Assembly (NCBI RefSeq): GCF_033097525.1
Contig: NZ_CP109907.1
Location: forward strand, 124,001-188,000
From: Sphingobacterium sp. UGAL515B_05
GTDB taxonomy: Bacteria; Bacteroidota; Bacteroidia; Sphingobacteriales; Sphingobacteriaceae
DNA length: 64,000 bases
Direction of reading: 5' to 3'
Positions 15,402 through 24,824 of the stretch are shown here, piece by piece. Each line of letters opens with the position of its first letter. Position 1 is the stretch's first letter. The notes under the pieces are model-generated. The model did not search any database, was not told the origin of the DNA, and worked only from the letters and a program-made list of their open reading frames with translations. Both the position numbers and the translations under genes were made by a program.

Positions 15402-18400
15402 CTATTCAATAATCAACAAAAGTCCTTTATTCTTTTCTACCGGAATCGCATCGCCCAATTTATACTCCGCCCCCTTTTGAAAATTAGGGATGAGTGGTGC
15501 GGATAATTTTGCCTTTCCAGCATCAATCCCCAATTTTCCCCAGTCAATGGCCAATTTTACATCCACATCACCATCCGCCCAGCTAGCGATAGCTACCATC
15601 GCCTTGCCCGGACGGCTATAAACAGTTGTAAGAACCTTATCATGATCGGTTTTAACAGGAATATTTGGCGACCAATAACCTATCATTTTACTCCCTTTGA
15701 TACCAAATTGATCCCACGCTCTCCATAGATCAGCAGGTGTCAATTTTTGGTAAGGCATCCTATTGGTCATGCCATAGAGCATACCCCGCCAAGGATTTCC
15801 ACCATCCTGTAGCATTTCACCCATTAAACCAAACGGAATGCCGCTCACCTCGGTAAGGAAAAAATCAGGTTGGTTATTCTCGTAGTCAAAGTATTCACCA
15901 AACCATAATCTATTGATGTACGGAAAATGCTCCAGATACAGATTCGCACTATTATTGAATCCATCACTTTTATTATATTGATTTGCCGAATGCAAATCGA
16001 TTAGACCAGGTTTGCCATTTTTTGTCAGTACACGTTTTATTCTTTTCATGGTTACCCGATCGAAGGCAACATCATCCAAATAAATCCCATCGATACCGAT
16101 ATGATCTACCAGCCAATTCATACCTTCGACGTAATAATTGTGCCATCTATTCATTCCGCTATTGATAATAGCCGCGTCTTTAAATTGAGGAACATACCAT
16201 GCAGCGATATAATTTTTACCCACATGCTCCTGCAACCAGGAATATCCGCCTCCTTTTCCAGGTGAAAACACCTCAGTGCCCAGGCTACGCAATGGATAGA
16301 GCTCATAAACCCGATTTGAAACCTCACGAACGGTATTGTAGATCTTGACCTTTAAGCCCTTATCATGCGCCTGATCGATATATTGCTTCATTTCTTTTGT
16401 CGCAATAAACGGATAATTGATATATGGATTTATTTCATTTCCATGATGGATATTGATGACATTAGATCCACTTGCAACAACAGAATCAACGGGTTTATAG
16501 GCATGGTAATACCGTTCATTCCATTGTGCTTCCGTATTGATCGGGTGAAAAGGGGTAATTAGCAGGTTAAAATTGTAATAAAGCACATCGCCTTTTTTGA
16601 GTTCACGGGCTCCGCTGTAACTATTTACCAAAACCGATTTTCCTTTCAGGCCAATATCAATTCCCCCTTTATTTTCATTACCCCAGGACTGTGGCAGCAC
16701 AAGCGGCTTTTGAAGATAAAAATTCGTATTGAGCGGCCGAGAATAATGCTCGTCACGGAGTGAAAACTGGAGTCCGGCATCTACAGCACCTATCCAACCA
16801 CCATCCTGATTTTTATGGGCTACATCCCATTTCCAGGTAAGCTGTTCGGGCCTCTTTCCTCCCTTTTGCCCGAGTCCCATAAAATAATCCGTCTTATCGG
16901 GCATCATCGGGATATGCATCGTGGCATCTTTTAATGACAGGTCCTTTAGCGCCGTGAGCTTGACCACATAATGCATATAGCCATCAAATTCCAATTTACC
17001 CTCTACTTCCATTGTCAGATCGGAAGACTCATTTTTGGCTGTCCAACTATATTCACCGTCACTTTTGGTTTCAAATCGGATCCCGCTTGGTTTAAGTTGA
17101 ATTTCCTTTCCGTCTGAAGCACTATAAAAATGAAAATGAAGCGGTTCGAATAAGAGGTTATTCGCCTTGGACGATATTTCAGTCAATTCAGGCGTAAAAA
17201 ACGTGCTGATCTGTTTTGGAAAACCACTCGCATGGAGTTTCACCTCGCGGCCTAAAATATGTAAGGTAGAGTCCGCTTTTAATTCAATAGCTGTATAAGG
17301 CGCAACCACTGTGTTTTTTTGGGCCAATGTCGAATTGAGCCATGGTAGTCGCGTCATTTTCCATGGTTGATCAACACCGGATATATCACCTGGAGCATCT
17401 GAAACCCTTATTTCCACATTGACCTGTTTCGCTGCTGTATTTTTAGGTTTCACCGTGACTACGCCATGGTAGGTTCCACTTGCAGTAACCTCCGGAATCT
17501 GTATACCGCACCACAGGGCTTGAACTTTATCTTTTGGTATATCAACCTGGAGTGCCATTGCTTTGCCGGTATAATCCGTACCTTGGGTATTGATACAATT
17601 CAGGCTATTCGCGGGAATAATAGCCCCATCACTTGCTTTAAAATCCGAGAAAGAAATTTGGATTTCATGGAGGTCCTGCTTTGGAGACCATACCCCGAGT
17701 TGAAATGCATAAAATTCACCTTTCTGCCCTGTGCCCTGCAACTTAGTCATGGCTTTACCTTTCATAAGCCAGCGTTGCGGAAGATTGCTTTCCATCTTAA
17801 TCGGAAACTCCCGCAGTTCAGGAAAAAGATAATATGCGGCATTCGCATTCCTGCTCACAAAGCCTCGCACTTCTTCGGTACTCGCGATCAGTTCCATCGG
17901 ATCATTACTATTGTATTTATCTACAGCATCAAAGCGTGCAACAGTAACTCCTTTTGAGTTCCCTGCTCCATGTTGTGCTACTTTCGCTGGTGCTGAAACG
18001 GCATTTTTAAGATAAATTGCATCCGGATAATTGCGGCTGCGGCCACCCATCTGATACGGTAAATAATAGACATAGTAAACGCCCTTCCCGGAAATTGGCT
18101 TAAACCGTAGTCCACCAGATTCCGTATTCATCCAAAGATAAGAGCTGGGTGCGATCTGCTTATTGCTGGCGCTGTCGACGATAATAATTTGCTGATTTGC
18201 CTCAACCCAGCGATTTCGCCACGGAATAGTAACCTGCACCTCCTTCTGATCCGTGTTTACCTGCAGCACTGCTCGATGATTACCCAGCTGGTCCGCTTCC
18301 CATTTTTGTGTTTCCGGAGGATAGGTCAATTGCGCCCGGGCCGAGTTTGCGCATAAGGATACGGCAAGGATAATTGCCAGCTTATAAGAGGCTGTTCTTT

Positions 18401-18407
18401 TTTTCAT
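15402..18407 (-). CDS. DUF6067-type glycoside hydrolase-like protein
   Basis: A 1001-residue exported protein (signal MKKRTASYKLAIILAVSLCA, cleaved after ARA). An N-terminal beta-rich half (about 30-480) leads to a barrel-like C-terminal half with INIHHGNEINPYINYPF, MKQYIDQAHDKGLKVKIY, HVGKNYIAAWYVPQF, and GIDGIYLDDVAFDR near residue 778, where the D-D pair resembles the catalytic acid region of alpha-glycosidase-like TIM barrels. FLTEVSGIPFGLMGEMLQDG and FGIKGSKMIGYW follow. This arrangement matches large Bacteroidota proteins annotated as DUF6067 or glycoside hydrolase domain. The substrate is unknown. It sits between a sulfotransferase-like gene and a DUF5107 gene, bounded on both sides by hairpins. 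The family name rests on memory of the domain pattern and needs a profile search. Confidence 0.72.
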   Translation of the reverse strand: MKKRTASYKLAIILAVSLCANSARAQLTYPPETQKWEADQLGNHRAVLQVNTDQKEVQVTIPWRNRWVEANQQIIIVDSASNKQIAPSSYLWMNTESGGLRFKPISGKGVYYVYYLPYQMGGRSRNYPDAIYLKNAVSAPAKVAQHGAGNSKGVTVARFDAVDKYNSNDPMELIASTEEVRGFVSRNANAAYYLFPELREFPIKMESNLPQRWLMKGKAMTKLQGTGQKGEFYAFQLGVWSPKQDLHEIQISFSDFKASDGAIIPANSLNCINTQGTDYTGKAMALQVDIPKDKVQALWCGIQIPEVTASGTYHGVVTVKPKNTAAKQVNVEIRVSDAPGDISGVDQPWKMTRLPWLNSTLAQKNTVVAPYTAIELKADSTLHILGREVKLHASGFPKQISTFFTPELTEISSKANNLLFEPLHFHFYSASDGKEIQLKPSGIRFETKSDGEYSWTAKNESSDLTMEVEGKLEFDGYMHYVVKLTALKDLSLKDATMHIPMMPDKTDYFMGLGQKGGKRPEQLTWKWDVAHKNQDGGWIGAVDAGLQFSLRDEHYSRPLNTNFYLQKPLVLPQSWGNENKGGIDIGLKGKSVLVNSYSGARELKKGDVLYYNFNLLITPFHPINTEAQWNERYYHAYKPVDSVVASGSNVINIHHGNEINPYINYPFIATKEMKQYIDQAHDKGLKVKIYNTVREVSNRVYELYPLRSLGTEVFSPGKGGGYSWLQEHVGKNYIAAWYVPQFKDAAIINSGMNRWHNYYVEGMNWLVDHIGIDGIYLDDVAFDRVTMKRIKRVLTKNGKPGLIDLHSANQYNKSDGFNNSANLYLEHFPYINRLWFGEYFDYENNQPDFFLTEVSGIPFGLMGEMLQDGGNPWRGMLYGMTNRMPYQKLTPADLWRAWDQFGIKGSKMIGYWSPNIPVKTDHDKVLTTVYSRPGKAMVAIASWADGDVDVKLAIDWGKLGIDAGKAKLSAPLIPNFQKGAEYKLGDAIPVEKNKGLLLIIE

Positions 18408-18475
18408 GCGAATAGTATTTATTCAAAATATTTTTGTCTTTACCAAGCTTTTGCATAAGCCTGATACGATTTACA

Positions 18476-18514
18476 AGCTGCACTGCTTCCCTAACATGAG
18501 TCTATAGTGCAGCT
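18476..18514 (-). other. Intercistronic hairpin before the DUF6067 gene
   Basis: AGCTGCACT (18476-18484) pairs perfectly with AGTGCAGCT (18506-18514) across a 21-base loop. It lies in the gap between the sulfotransferase-like gene and the DUF6067 gene. Confidence 0.55.
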
Positions 18515-18569
18515 ACTTTTATTGGTCAATAAGAGGACTAAAATTAAGTTTTATTCCTAACATCTTAAC

Positions 18570-20054
18570 TTAGTTTTGTCTGTATTTATGCCAGGTTTCC
18601 TCAGGCACATAAATAGCGCGATACGGAATAAAATAAGCGTTTAATTCCCAAAGCACTTTTCCTGTTTTATCCGTCACCAATACACTACCTGTTTTTGAGC
18701 TAGTCTGCAGTAAATTACCATTATCCAGTTCATAGGCACTGCCCATTCTTGCTGTAAACTGCTTTTTAGGAATTGGGGCCGCATAAGCTACTGTTGCCGT
18801 TTTATTCTTTTGATCAAGCCTAAAAGCGATCGCCCGTGATTGCTTATTGGCTGTTGTACTGTCACGCGGAGAAAAATCACCATTGTCAAAGAGCAACAGC
18901 TCACCAGTTTTTGTGATATGCGGTGCATGCTGGAAATAAAACAGTTCCTGGTCCTTTAATTTATAATCGCCACCCTTTCCCAATTTCCAGAGAATATCAC
19001 CAGTTTTGGCATCAATTTTCCAGACCTGATTTTCAATTGGTGAAGAAGTCAAATAATTGTTGTCACGATCGAAGGAAATGGTATTAAAATGAAATCGGTC
19101 ATGCTTCAGGCTGTCTAATTTTTTATCCTGCTGAATATCCCATTTTTCCCAGGGAGACCATTTCTTCAAGATATTACCTTTCATATCCATCGTCAAAATC
19201 GCATCACCCCAAAGGGTATCTTTTGGATGGTTGGGCCGATCGTCGATCCTAAAATCCCGCACGATACCGACGATATTATTGTTGTGATCCATCTGCACGT
19301 CATGGTGCATGATGATCCCTTTTTTATCCAAATCGATACGTGCTATTTCTTTACCCGTAAGATCAATTTCAACAAGTACCGTCCCACCGACAAATCCGAT
19401 ACGGCCGCTTCTTAAATAATAACTTGCATTGGTCGATTTCTTGCTTGGCTGATTGGGTTTGTTGAATTCATCTTTACTCGCTGGAGCCAATAAGGCAAGG
19501 ATAGTACCCCTTGGGGTCAAAGAAGCAAGACGCACGCCCAGCTTTTCGTCCTGCCAATACCAACGAATCGTCCCCTTACCATCCACCATGGCCATGTAGC
19601 CCGGAAATCCGCGATAACATAATAATACCATGCCATTACCTAGGGCCTTTTCATCATGAGGGTGGTCGGCCTTGATCCAGTCGTGCACCATCCATGGCGA
19701 TTGCGCTCTTGTTTTAAAAGATTGTTCGCTCGATTTTATGGGAATAATCCGGTCTATGACAACCCTAAATTTATAACTTGTATTTGGTTCAAGCGTCATT
19801 AACGGAATGTTATGCTGAACAGCAGCATTTGAAACAGTTGTTTTATAAGACTGTTTATCCCCCTCTTTCCAATACTCCACATACACGGCTTCTGCCTGAT
19901 TTAGTTTCACCTGAATAGCAGCGTTGAGCGGCAAATTATTGGGTGAGCTCACCTCAATATTTTCAATGTCAACCTGATGTGCATAATAATAGTAAGCAGC
20001 AAATACTGCTATAGCCACCACAATCAGTGCAATAATTGCTTTAATTGGTTTCAT
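18570..20054 (-). CDS. Aryl-sulfate sulfotransferase-like protein (ASST family)
   Basis: A 494-residue protein anchored by one N-terminal membrane helix (IIALIVVAIAVFAAYYYYA, residues 8-26) with no clear cleavage site. A fibronectin-like domain (about 30-120) precedes a propeller: SPWMVHDWIKADHPHD, GMVLLCYRGFPGYMAMVDGKG, IMHHDVQMDHNNNIVG, RFHFNTISFDRDNNYL, WKIDAKTGDILWKLG, FYFQHAPHITKTGELLLF. The repeated W-x-ID/VD strands and the conserved histidines match arylsulfotransferases, which transfer sulfate between phenolic esters and acceptors via a histidine intermediate in the periplasm. Whether the catalytic His is retained cannot be settled without alignment. Its presence in a Sus operon suggests a role in modifying or releasing a sulfated aromatic or glycan, but no sulfatase is present in the window. 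Confidence 0.78.
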   Translation of the reverse strand: MKPIKAIIALIVVAIAVFAAYYYYAHQVDIENIEVSSPNNLPLNAAIQVKLNQAEAVYVEYWKEGDKQSYKTTVSNAAVQHNIPLMTLEPNTSYKFRVVIDRIIPIKSSEQSFKTRAQSPWMVHDWIKADHPHDEKALGNGMVLLCYRGFPGYMAMVDGKGTIRWYWQDEKLGVRLASLTPRGTILALLAPASKDEFNKPNQPSKKSTNASYYLRSGRIGFVGGTVLVEIDLTGKEIARIDLDKKGIIMHHDVQMDHNNNIVGIVRDFRIDDRPNHPKDTLWGDAILTMDMKGNILKKWSPWEKWDIQQDKKLDSLKHDRFHFNTISFDRDNNYLTSSPIENQVWKIDAKTGDILWKLGKGGDYKLKDQELFYFQHAPHITKTGELLLFDNGDFSPRDSTTANKQSRAIAFRLDQKNKTATVAYAAPIPKKQFTARMGSAYELDNGNLLQTSSKTGSVLVTDKTGKVLWELNAYFIPYRAIYVPEETWHKYRQN

Positions 20055-20089
20055 CTTTAAATAATTTCAATTCCACTGGTCTATCAAAC

Positions 20090-20118
20090 AAAGCGCATTA
20101 CGGTATATAATGCGCTTT
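20090..20118 (-). terminator. Attenuator-like hairpin after susD
   Basis: AAAGCGCATTA (20090-20100) pairs with TAATGCGCTTT (20108-20118), 11 bp with a 7-base loop; on the minus strand the stem runs into TTTGTTTG. It directly follows the SusD stop and precedes the sulfotransferase gene. Partial termination here would leave SusC/SusD more abundant than the downstream products. Confidence 0.65.
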
Positions 20119-20126
20119 AATTCGGG

Positions 20127-21695
20127 TTATTTAGGCAATCGCGATGGATTGGCTGTCGTCATTTCTTGATGCAAACGTGCTTCTTCCAATGGATAAGGGA
20201 AATAGCGCATGGCTTCAGTGACATTTTCTTTCAGTCCGCGGCCTTTCAGATAAGCATTGCTCACTTTTTCATAGCGGCCCAGGCGGATCAGATCCTGACG
20301 TCTTTTGTATTCAAAGACAAGCTCAAAACCACGTTCGTCAACAAGCGCATCGATCATAGCCTCCTTACTTGCAGGACTGGGGAAATCAGGATGCTTACCA
20401 TATTCAGGTGCTCCAGCTCTCTTCCGGACTTCATTGATATAAGGCAATGCTGCAGCGGGTCCGTTCAGTGCATTTTCAATCTCAGCCTTGCACAAAATGA
20501 CATCCGCCAAACGGAGAACCTGAATCGTCCGCCCATCCAGATAGGAGTTATTGACCATATCATAAGAATACTTTTTCGTCGCAACATTTTGCAGGAATTT
20601 TACGGTATCACTTGGTGGAGTAGTCTGTCCTTTAGCAGGCAACATGTAAAAAAATCCATATTTTGTATTCTTGTCCCGCGCAGCCTTTCCGGTGTAGTTA
20701 TAATAGAAAAACTTTTTACGCGGATCGAGATCACTATATTTTCGCCAAAAATCAAGGGAAACACCATAGTACTGCCATCTATCCGGTACTTCAGGATTGT
20801 CGGTCGGACCAAAGTGATTGGTAATCTCGCCTCCATTTAATGTAGGCTCATGCAAGATGCCAAATATCAGCCCCATATCCATTTTATTATTGTCGGACCA
20901 TTCCTTCTTAAAATCCGGATTCAGCGTGTATACACCTTTATCACGTAACGCTAAAACCTGATCGATATACGTTTTTGCTTTTTCATAATTGTGCGAACGC
21001 ATATACATCTTTCCCATTAAGGTCAACGCGGCACCTTTTGTAGCACGGCCAATGCCCAGTTCGTCCGACCATTTCTCTGGCAAGTTATCGATTGCATACT
21101 GACAATCTTCAGCAATCTGTACATCAATTTTCTCTACAGCAACCAAGGGTTCATTGTAGCTTTCCGTCGGATTCTTGACTGTCGTTATCAGTGGTACCGG
21201 TCCCCAGGCATCTGTAAGATCCATATAAGATAATGACCGCAAGAACCTGGCCTGGGCGATAATTTTCTTCTTGCGATCGTCGGGAATAGTTACACTCTCA
21301 ATACGATCAATCAACATATTGGCATTGCTGATCACCTGGTACATATTCTGATAATTAAATTTAAAATACCTATTATTATCATCATAGGTAAAGTTACTCA
21401 TGCGTGTAGGATCACCTGCCGCTGTAGAAAAGCCCATATCCGTCGCGTAATCGGTGATCATCACCAGATAACCCGCATAGTATAAATAAGCATCCCCCGG
21501 ATAAGGCGATAAACTCGTATAGACACCCGTCAGGGCAGCATTGATATCGCTCTCGGTTGAATAGGCATTTTTTGTCGTCAGATCACTGTATAATTTAGGG
21601 TCAAGCTTGGTACAGCTATTCAAGCTGAGGCCCAAAACAGCGGCCAAACCCGCCATACCCAAGATATATTTTATATTATTTTTAAACGTCTTCAT
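20127..21695 (-). CDS. SusD/RagB-family surface glycan-binding lipoprotein
   Basis: A 522-residue lipoprotein: the signal ends in LSLNSC, the Cys is the lipidation site (about residue 28), and CTKLDPKLYSDLTTKNAYST follows. Typical SusD helices are present: NANMLIDRIESV, ARFLRSLSYMDLTDAWGPVPL, ALTLMGKMYMRSHNYEKAK (TPR-like), DVILCKAEIENAL and RGFELVFEYKRRQDLIRLGRY. It caps the SusC channel encoded 26 bases upstream and delivers bound glycan. The ligand is unknown. A strong hairpin after its stop may limit expression of the genes behind it. Confidence 0.95.
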   Translation of the reverse strand: MKTFKNNIKYILGMAGLAAVLGLSLNSCTKLDPKLYSDLTTKNAYSTESDINAALTGVYTSLSPYPGDAYLYYAGYLVMITDYATDMGFSTAAGDPTRMSNFTYDDNNRYFKFNYQNMYQVISNANMLIDRIESVTIPDDRKKKIIAQARFLRSLSYMDLTDAWGPVPLITTVKNPTESYNEPLVAVEKIDVQIAEDCQYAIDNLPEKWSDELGIGRATKGAALTLMGKMYMRSHNYEKAKTYIDQVLALRDKGVYTLNPDFKKEWSDNNKMDMGLIFGILHEPTLNGGEITNHFGPTDNPEVPDRWQYYGVSLDFWRKYSDLDPRKKFFYYNYTGKAARDKNTKYGFFYMLPAKGQTTPPSDTVKFLQNVATKKYSYDMVNNSYLDGRTIQVLRLADVILCKAEIENALNGPAAALPYINEVRKRAGAPEYGKHPDFPSPASKEAMIDALVDERGFELVFEYKRRQDLIRLGRYEKVSNAYLKGRGLKENVTEAMRYFPYPLEEARLHQEMTTANPSRLPK

Positions 21696-21721
21696 GTCAT
21701 TTCTGATTTAGATATTAGCTA

Positions 21722-24700
21722 TTAAAATGTTGCACTTACACCAAAAGTAAACGAGCGCATCGAAGGATATGAATTAAAATCCAGACCTACCCCAGCATTG
21801 GCACTCTGATTATTTCCAGCTCTATTTTTAACCAGCGCATCATTTTCATATCCCTTGGTATCCACCTCAGGATCCCATCCAGAATAATTGCTAATCGTAA
21901 ATAAGTTTTCCGCCATACCATATACGCGTATCGATTGAACCGCTTTTGTTTTCAATGGAATGGTATAACCCAGTGTCAGATTACGCAACCGCAAAAAAGA
22001 AGCATTCTCAATAAAATGGTCATTGATATAGCCACCATAGTTCATGTAGTAGAATCCATTTCTTGGAATATCCGTATTAGTGTTTGTCGGAGTCCATCGA
22101 TTTAAAGCTTCTGTGGTACGTTTCCACTCCAGATTCATGCGTGTCATATTGAGCAGATCGTTTCCGACATTTCCATAAATGAAGGCCGTCAGATCAAAGT
22201 TTTTATACGCGAATGTATTGGTCATACCAAAATTGAACTTCGGATAACCACGACCGATGATCGTCCGGTCCGCTGAATTGATTGTACCATCACCGTTCAC
22301 ATCCGCGAACTTCGGATCGCCGGGTTTCGAATTTGGCTGTGGCGCATAGTTTTCTCCTTGTTGAATAACCCCCAGGTATCTATAGCCAAATAAAGAGCCT
22401 AATGATTCCCCAACACGAATAACCGAATAAGCTTCTTCAGAAACATTACCCATTGGTTTTGACGAAGTCAACAATTGCTCAGGCTCTCCACCCAAGCTTG
22501 ATACCTTATTGCGGTTCATCGCTAAATTCAATTTTGTCTCCCAGGTAAACGCTCCGGTCATATTCTTACTGGTTACCGAAAACTCCAACCCTTTGTTATT
22601 CATCGTACCTAGATTGCGCTGTCCAGAGGTATATCCTGTGTAATAAGGCAATATACTCTTAATCAAAAGATCATTGGTTTTCTTATAATAGGCATCTACG
22701 GTAAAGGCTAATCGATTCTTAAAAAATGAAAAATCAAGTCCGACGTTATATTGCGTCGTGGATTCCCATTTTAATTTATCGTTTTCAGGATAAGTTGGGT
22801 TTTGTTTAACGCCACCCGAATTGGTCACACCATCAAACGTATAGTGCCCATTATCCATCAATCCATAAGAAGCATAATCCGCGACGCGATCATTACCCGT
22901 CTGTCCGTAACCCAACCTAAATTTTAGATCCGAAAATAGCTGCTGCTCTTTCATGAAATCCTCATTGTTGACCTTCCATGCAAAAGCTGCTGAAGGAAAG
23001 GTTCCCCAACGATGGTTGGGACTAAAGCGCGATGATCCATCACGACGTAAGGTTGCAGTCAACAGGTACTTATCAGCATAGGCGTAATTTACCCGCCCGA
23101 AAAAAGAGATGACCAAATTCTCCGCCTTAGCAGAATTTACTCCCGTAATACTAGAGGCCATTCCTAAATTATTGTATTCCAGCAGATCCGTTGAAAAACC
23201 TTTTACATTGATCCCCTTATTGTTGCGCACATATTTCTCATACGAATAGCCCCCCATCACACTCAAATTGTGTTTCTCATTAAACACCTTTGCATAGGTG
23301 GCATAAAAATCAATCAGGTTATGGGTCTCATTATAATCGGCCTGACTTGCCACACCATCATCTATCCCACCCTGATAAGAGTCTCGAGTCAGATAACTGC
23401 CCAATTGATCATGTGTTATTTCTGTTCCTGCATCCATGCGCAAGGTCAGTTCCTTGATCGGATTTACCTCAAGAAAAATATTTCCATTCAACTTGTCCCT
23501 TTGCACATCATTGATCCGTGACATCAGGTTGGCCAAGGGATTGTCACCCTGCCCCCCTGGAGGTCTTCCAAAACTTCCATCTGCATTGTAAACAGGTACC
23601 GTCGGATCATAGGTCAATATGCTATACAAAACATTTGAATTAAGGATATTTCCGTCATACACCTGCATATTTGATTTTTCCCGTTGCGCGGATAGGCTCG
23701 CCCCAGTGCGGATATAATCGTTTACCTTTTGATCCACGTTGATACGTCCCGAAATTCGATTAAAGTCTGTCGTCTTCAAAACACCCTTTTGATCAAAATA
23801 ACCTATGCTCGTCAACACTTTGGTTTTCTCACCACCTCCGGAAAACTGTAAATTATGGTTTTGCAAAATGCCGTTCCGCATGGTCTCCTTTACCCAATCC
23901 GTGTTGACATCAGACTCGAGCTGTGATTTGGTATAGACTGCATATTCCTGATTTTCTTGCCCCTGAATCTCCTTATAAAGTGCATTGGCAAGATTCATAT
24001 ATTGCTTACCGTCGAGAAAGGTGAACGGTATAATCGGTTTCTGTGTTCCCACATAGCCACTATAGGTAATGTTGTTTTTATCCGTAAGACCACGTTTTGT
24101 GGTAATGATAATAACACCATTGGCACCTCTGGAACCGTAGATAGCCGTTGCCGAAGCATCCTTTAAGATATCCATGGAAGCAATATCATCAGGATTGATG
24201 TTGATACCATTATTTGTTGGAAATCCATCGATCACATAGAGTGGATCATTACTTCCACTGATGGAATTGGTTCCGCGAATCCGAATAGACGTGCTACCAC
24301 CCGGCGCCTTTGAATTCTGGGTTACAACGACACCGGAAGCTTTACCCTGTAGGGCCTGCCCTACATTGCTCACCGCTCCGCCTTTCGTTAGTTCGTTGCT
24401 GGAAAGCGATGCAATGGCACCTGTCAGATCGCTTTTCTTTTGTTTACCGTATCCGATCACGACAACATCTTCTAGCTGATTCACCTGATCCTCCAAAATA
24501 ATGGAAAGAGTGGTGGCTCCATCAGCGGAAACCTGCACATTTCGTTCTACATAGCTTTGATACCCGATGTATGAAAAAGTCAGTTCATACCCCTTTCCAT
24601 TCGGTACATCTGCAAAACGAAAACTCCCATCACTCGCACTGGAAGCTGCTGTTGAAAAACTGCTGCCGGGATTTTTCAAAAGTATACTTACCCCTGCCAG

Positions 24701-24820
24701 CCGTTGCCCCGACGAGTTTTTGATTACACCATTTATTGTTCCCGCTAGACATCGAAAAGATAACAATGTCAAGACAAGAAAAACAAAAAATGGTTTCTTG
24801 GTTAAGTTGAAATTTACCAT
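21722..24820 (-). CDS. SusC/RagA TonB-dependent transporter without STN domain
   Basis: The ATG at 24820 is chosen (1032 residues) because it gives a good signal peptide (MVNFNLTKKPFFVFLVLTLL, cleaved near CLAG) and leaves fecR and susC abutting; a start at 24868 would overlap fecR by 44 bases. The mature protein opens at once with the carboxypeptidase-like domain (TINGVIKNSSGQRLAGVSI), then the TonB box region VVVIGYGKQKKSDLTGAI, the plug (ALQGKASGVVVTQNS, IYGSRGANGVIIITTK) and the barrel to SFTFGVSATF. It therefore lacks the N-terminal STN domain expected of a receptor that follows a sigma/FecR pair. It should work as a glycan importer with the SusD encoded downstream. Confidence 0.94.
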   Translation of the reverse strand: MVNFNLTKKPFFVFLVLTLLSFRCLAGTINGVIKNSSGQRLAGVSILLKNPGSSFSTAASSASDGSFRFADVPNGKGYELTFSYIGYQSYVERNVQVSADGATTLSIILEDQVNQLEDVVVIGYGKQKKSDLTGAIASLSSNELTKGGAVSNVGQALQGKASGVVVTQNSKAPGGSTSIRIRGTNSISGSNDPLYVIDGFPTNNGININPDDIASMDILKDASATAIYGSRGANGVIIITTKRGLTDKNNITYSGYVGTQKPIIPFTFLDGKQYMNLANALYKEIQGQENQEYAVYTKSQLESDVNTDWVKETMRNGILQNHNLQFSGGGEKTKVLTSIGYFDQKGVLKTTDFNRISGRINVDQKVNDYIRTGASLSAQREKSNMQVYDGNILNSNVLYSILTYDPTVPVYNADGSFGRPPGGQGDNPLANLMSRINDVQRDKLNGNIFLEVNPIKELTLRMDAGTEITHDQLGSYLTRDSYQGGIDDGVASQADYNETHNLIDFYATYAKVFNEKHNLSVMGGYSYEKYVRNNKGINVKGFSTDLLEYNNLGMASSITGVNSAKAENLVISFFGRVNYAYADKYLLTATLRRDGSSRFSPNHRWGTFPSAAFAWKVNNEDFMKEQQLFSDLKFRLGYGQTGNDRVADYASYGLMDNGHYTFDGVTNSGGVKQNPTYPENDKLKWESTTQYNVGLDFSFFKNRLAFTVDAYYKKTNDLLIKSILPYYTGYTSGQRNLGTMNNKGLEFSVTSKNMTGAFTWETKLNLAMNRNKVSSLGGEPEQLLTSSKPMGNVSEEAYSVIRVGESLGSLFGYRYLGVIQQGENYAPQPNSKPGDPKFADVNGDGTINSADRTIIGRGYPKFNFGMTNTFAYKNFDLTAFIYGNVGNDLLNMTRMNLEWKRTTEALNRWTPTNTNTDIPRNGFYYMNYGGYINDHFIENASFLRLRNLTLGYTIPLKTKAVQSIRVYGMAENLFTISNYSGWDPEVDTKGYENDALVKNRAGNNQSANAGVGLDFNSYPSMRSFTFGVSATF

Positions 24821-24824
24821 GATT

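Noticed and set aside
20166..20840. 224-codon plus-strand open frame
   Set aside because: Antisense to a clear SusD gene; composition is a reverse complement of SusD codons and no domain is recognisable.
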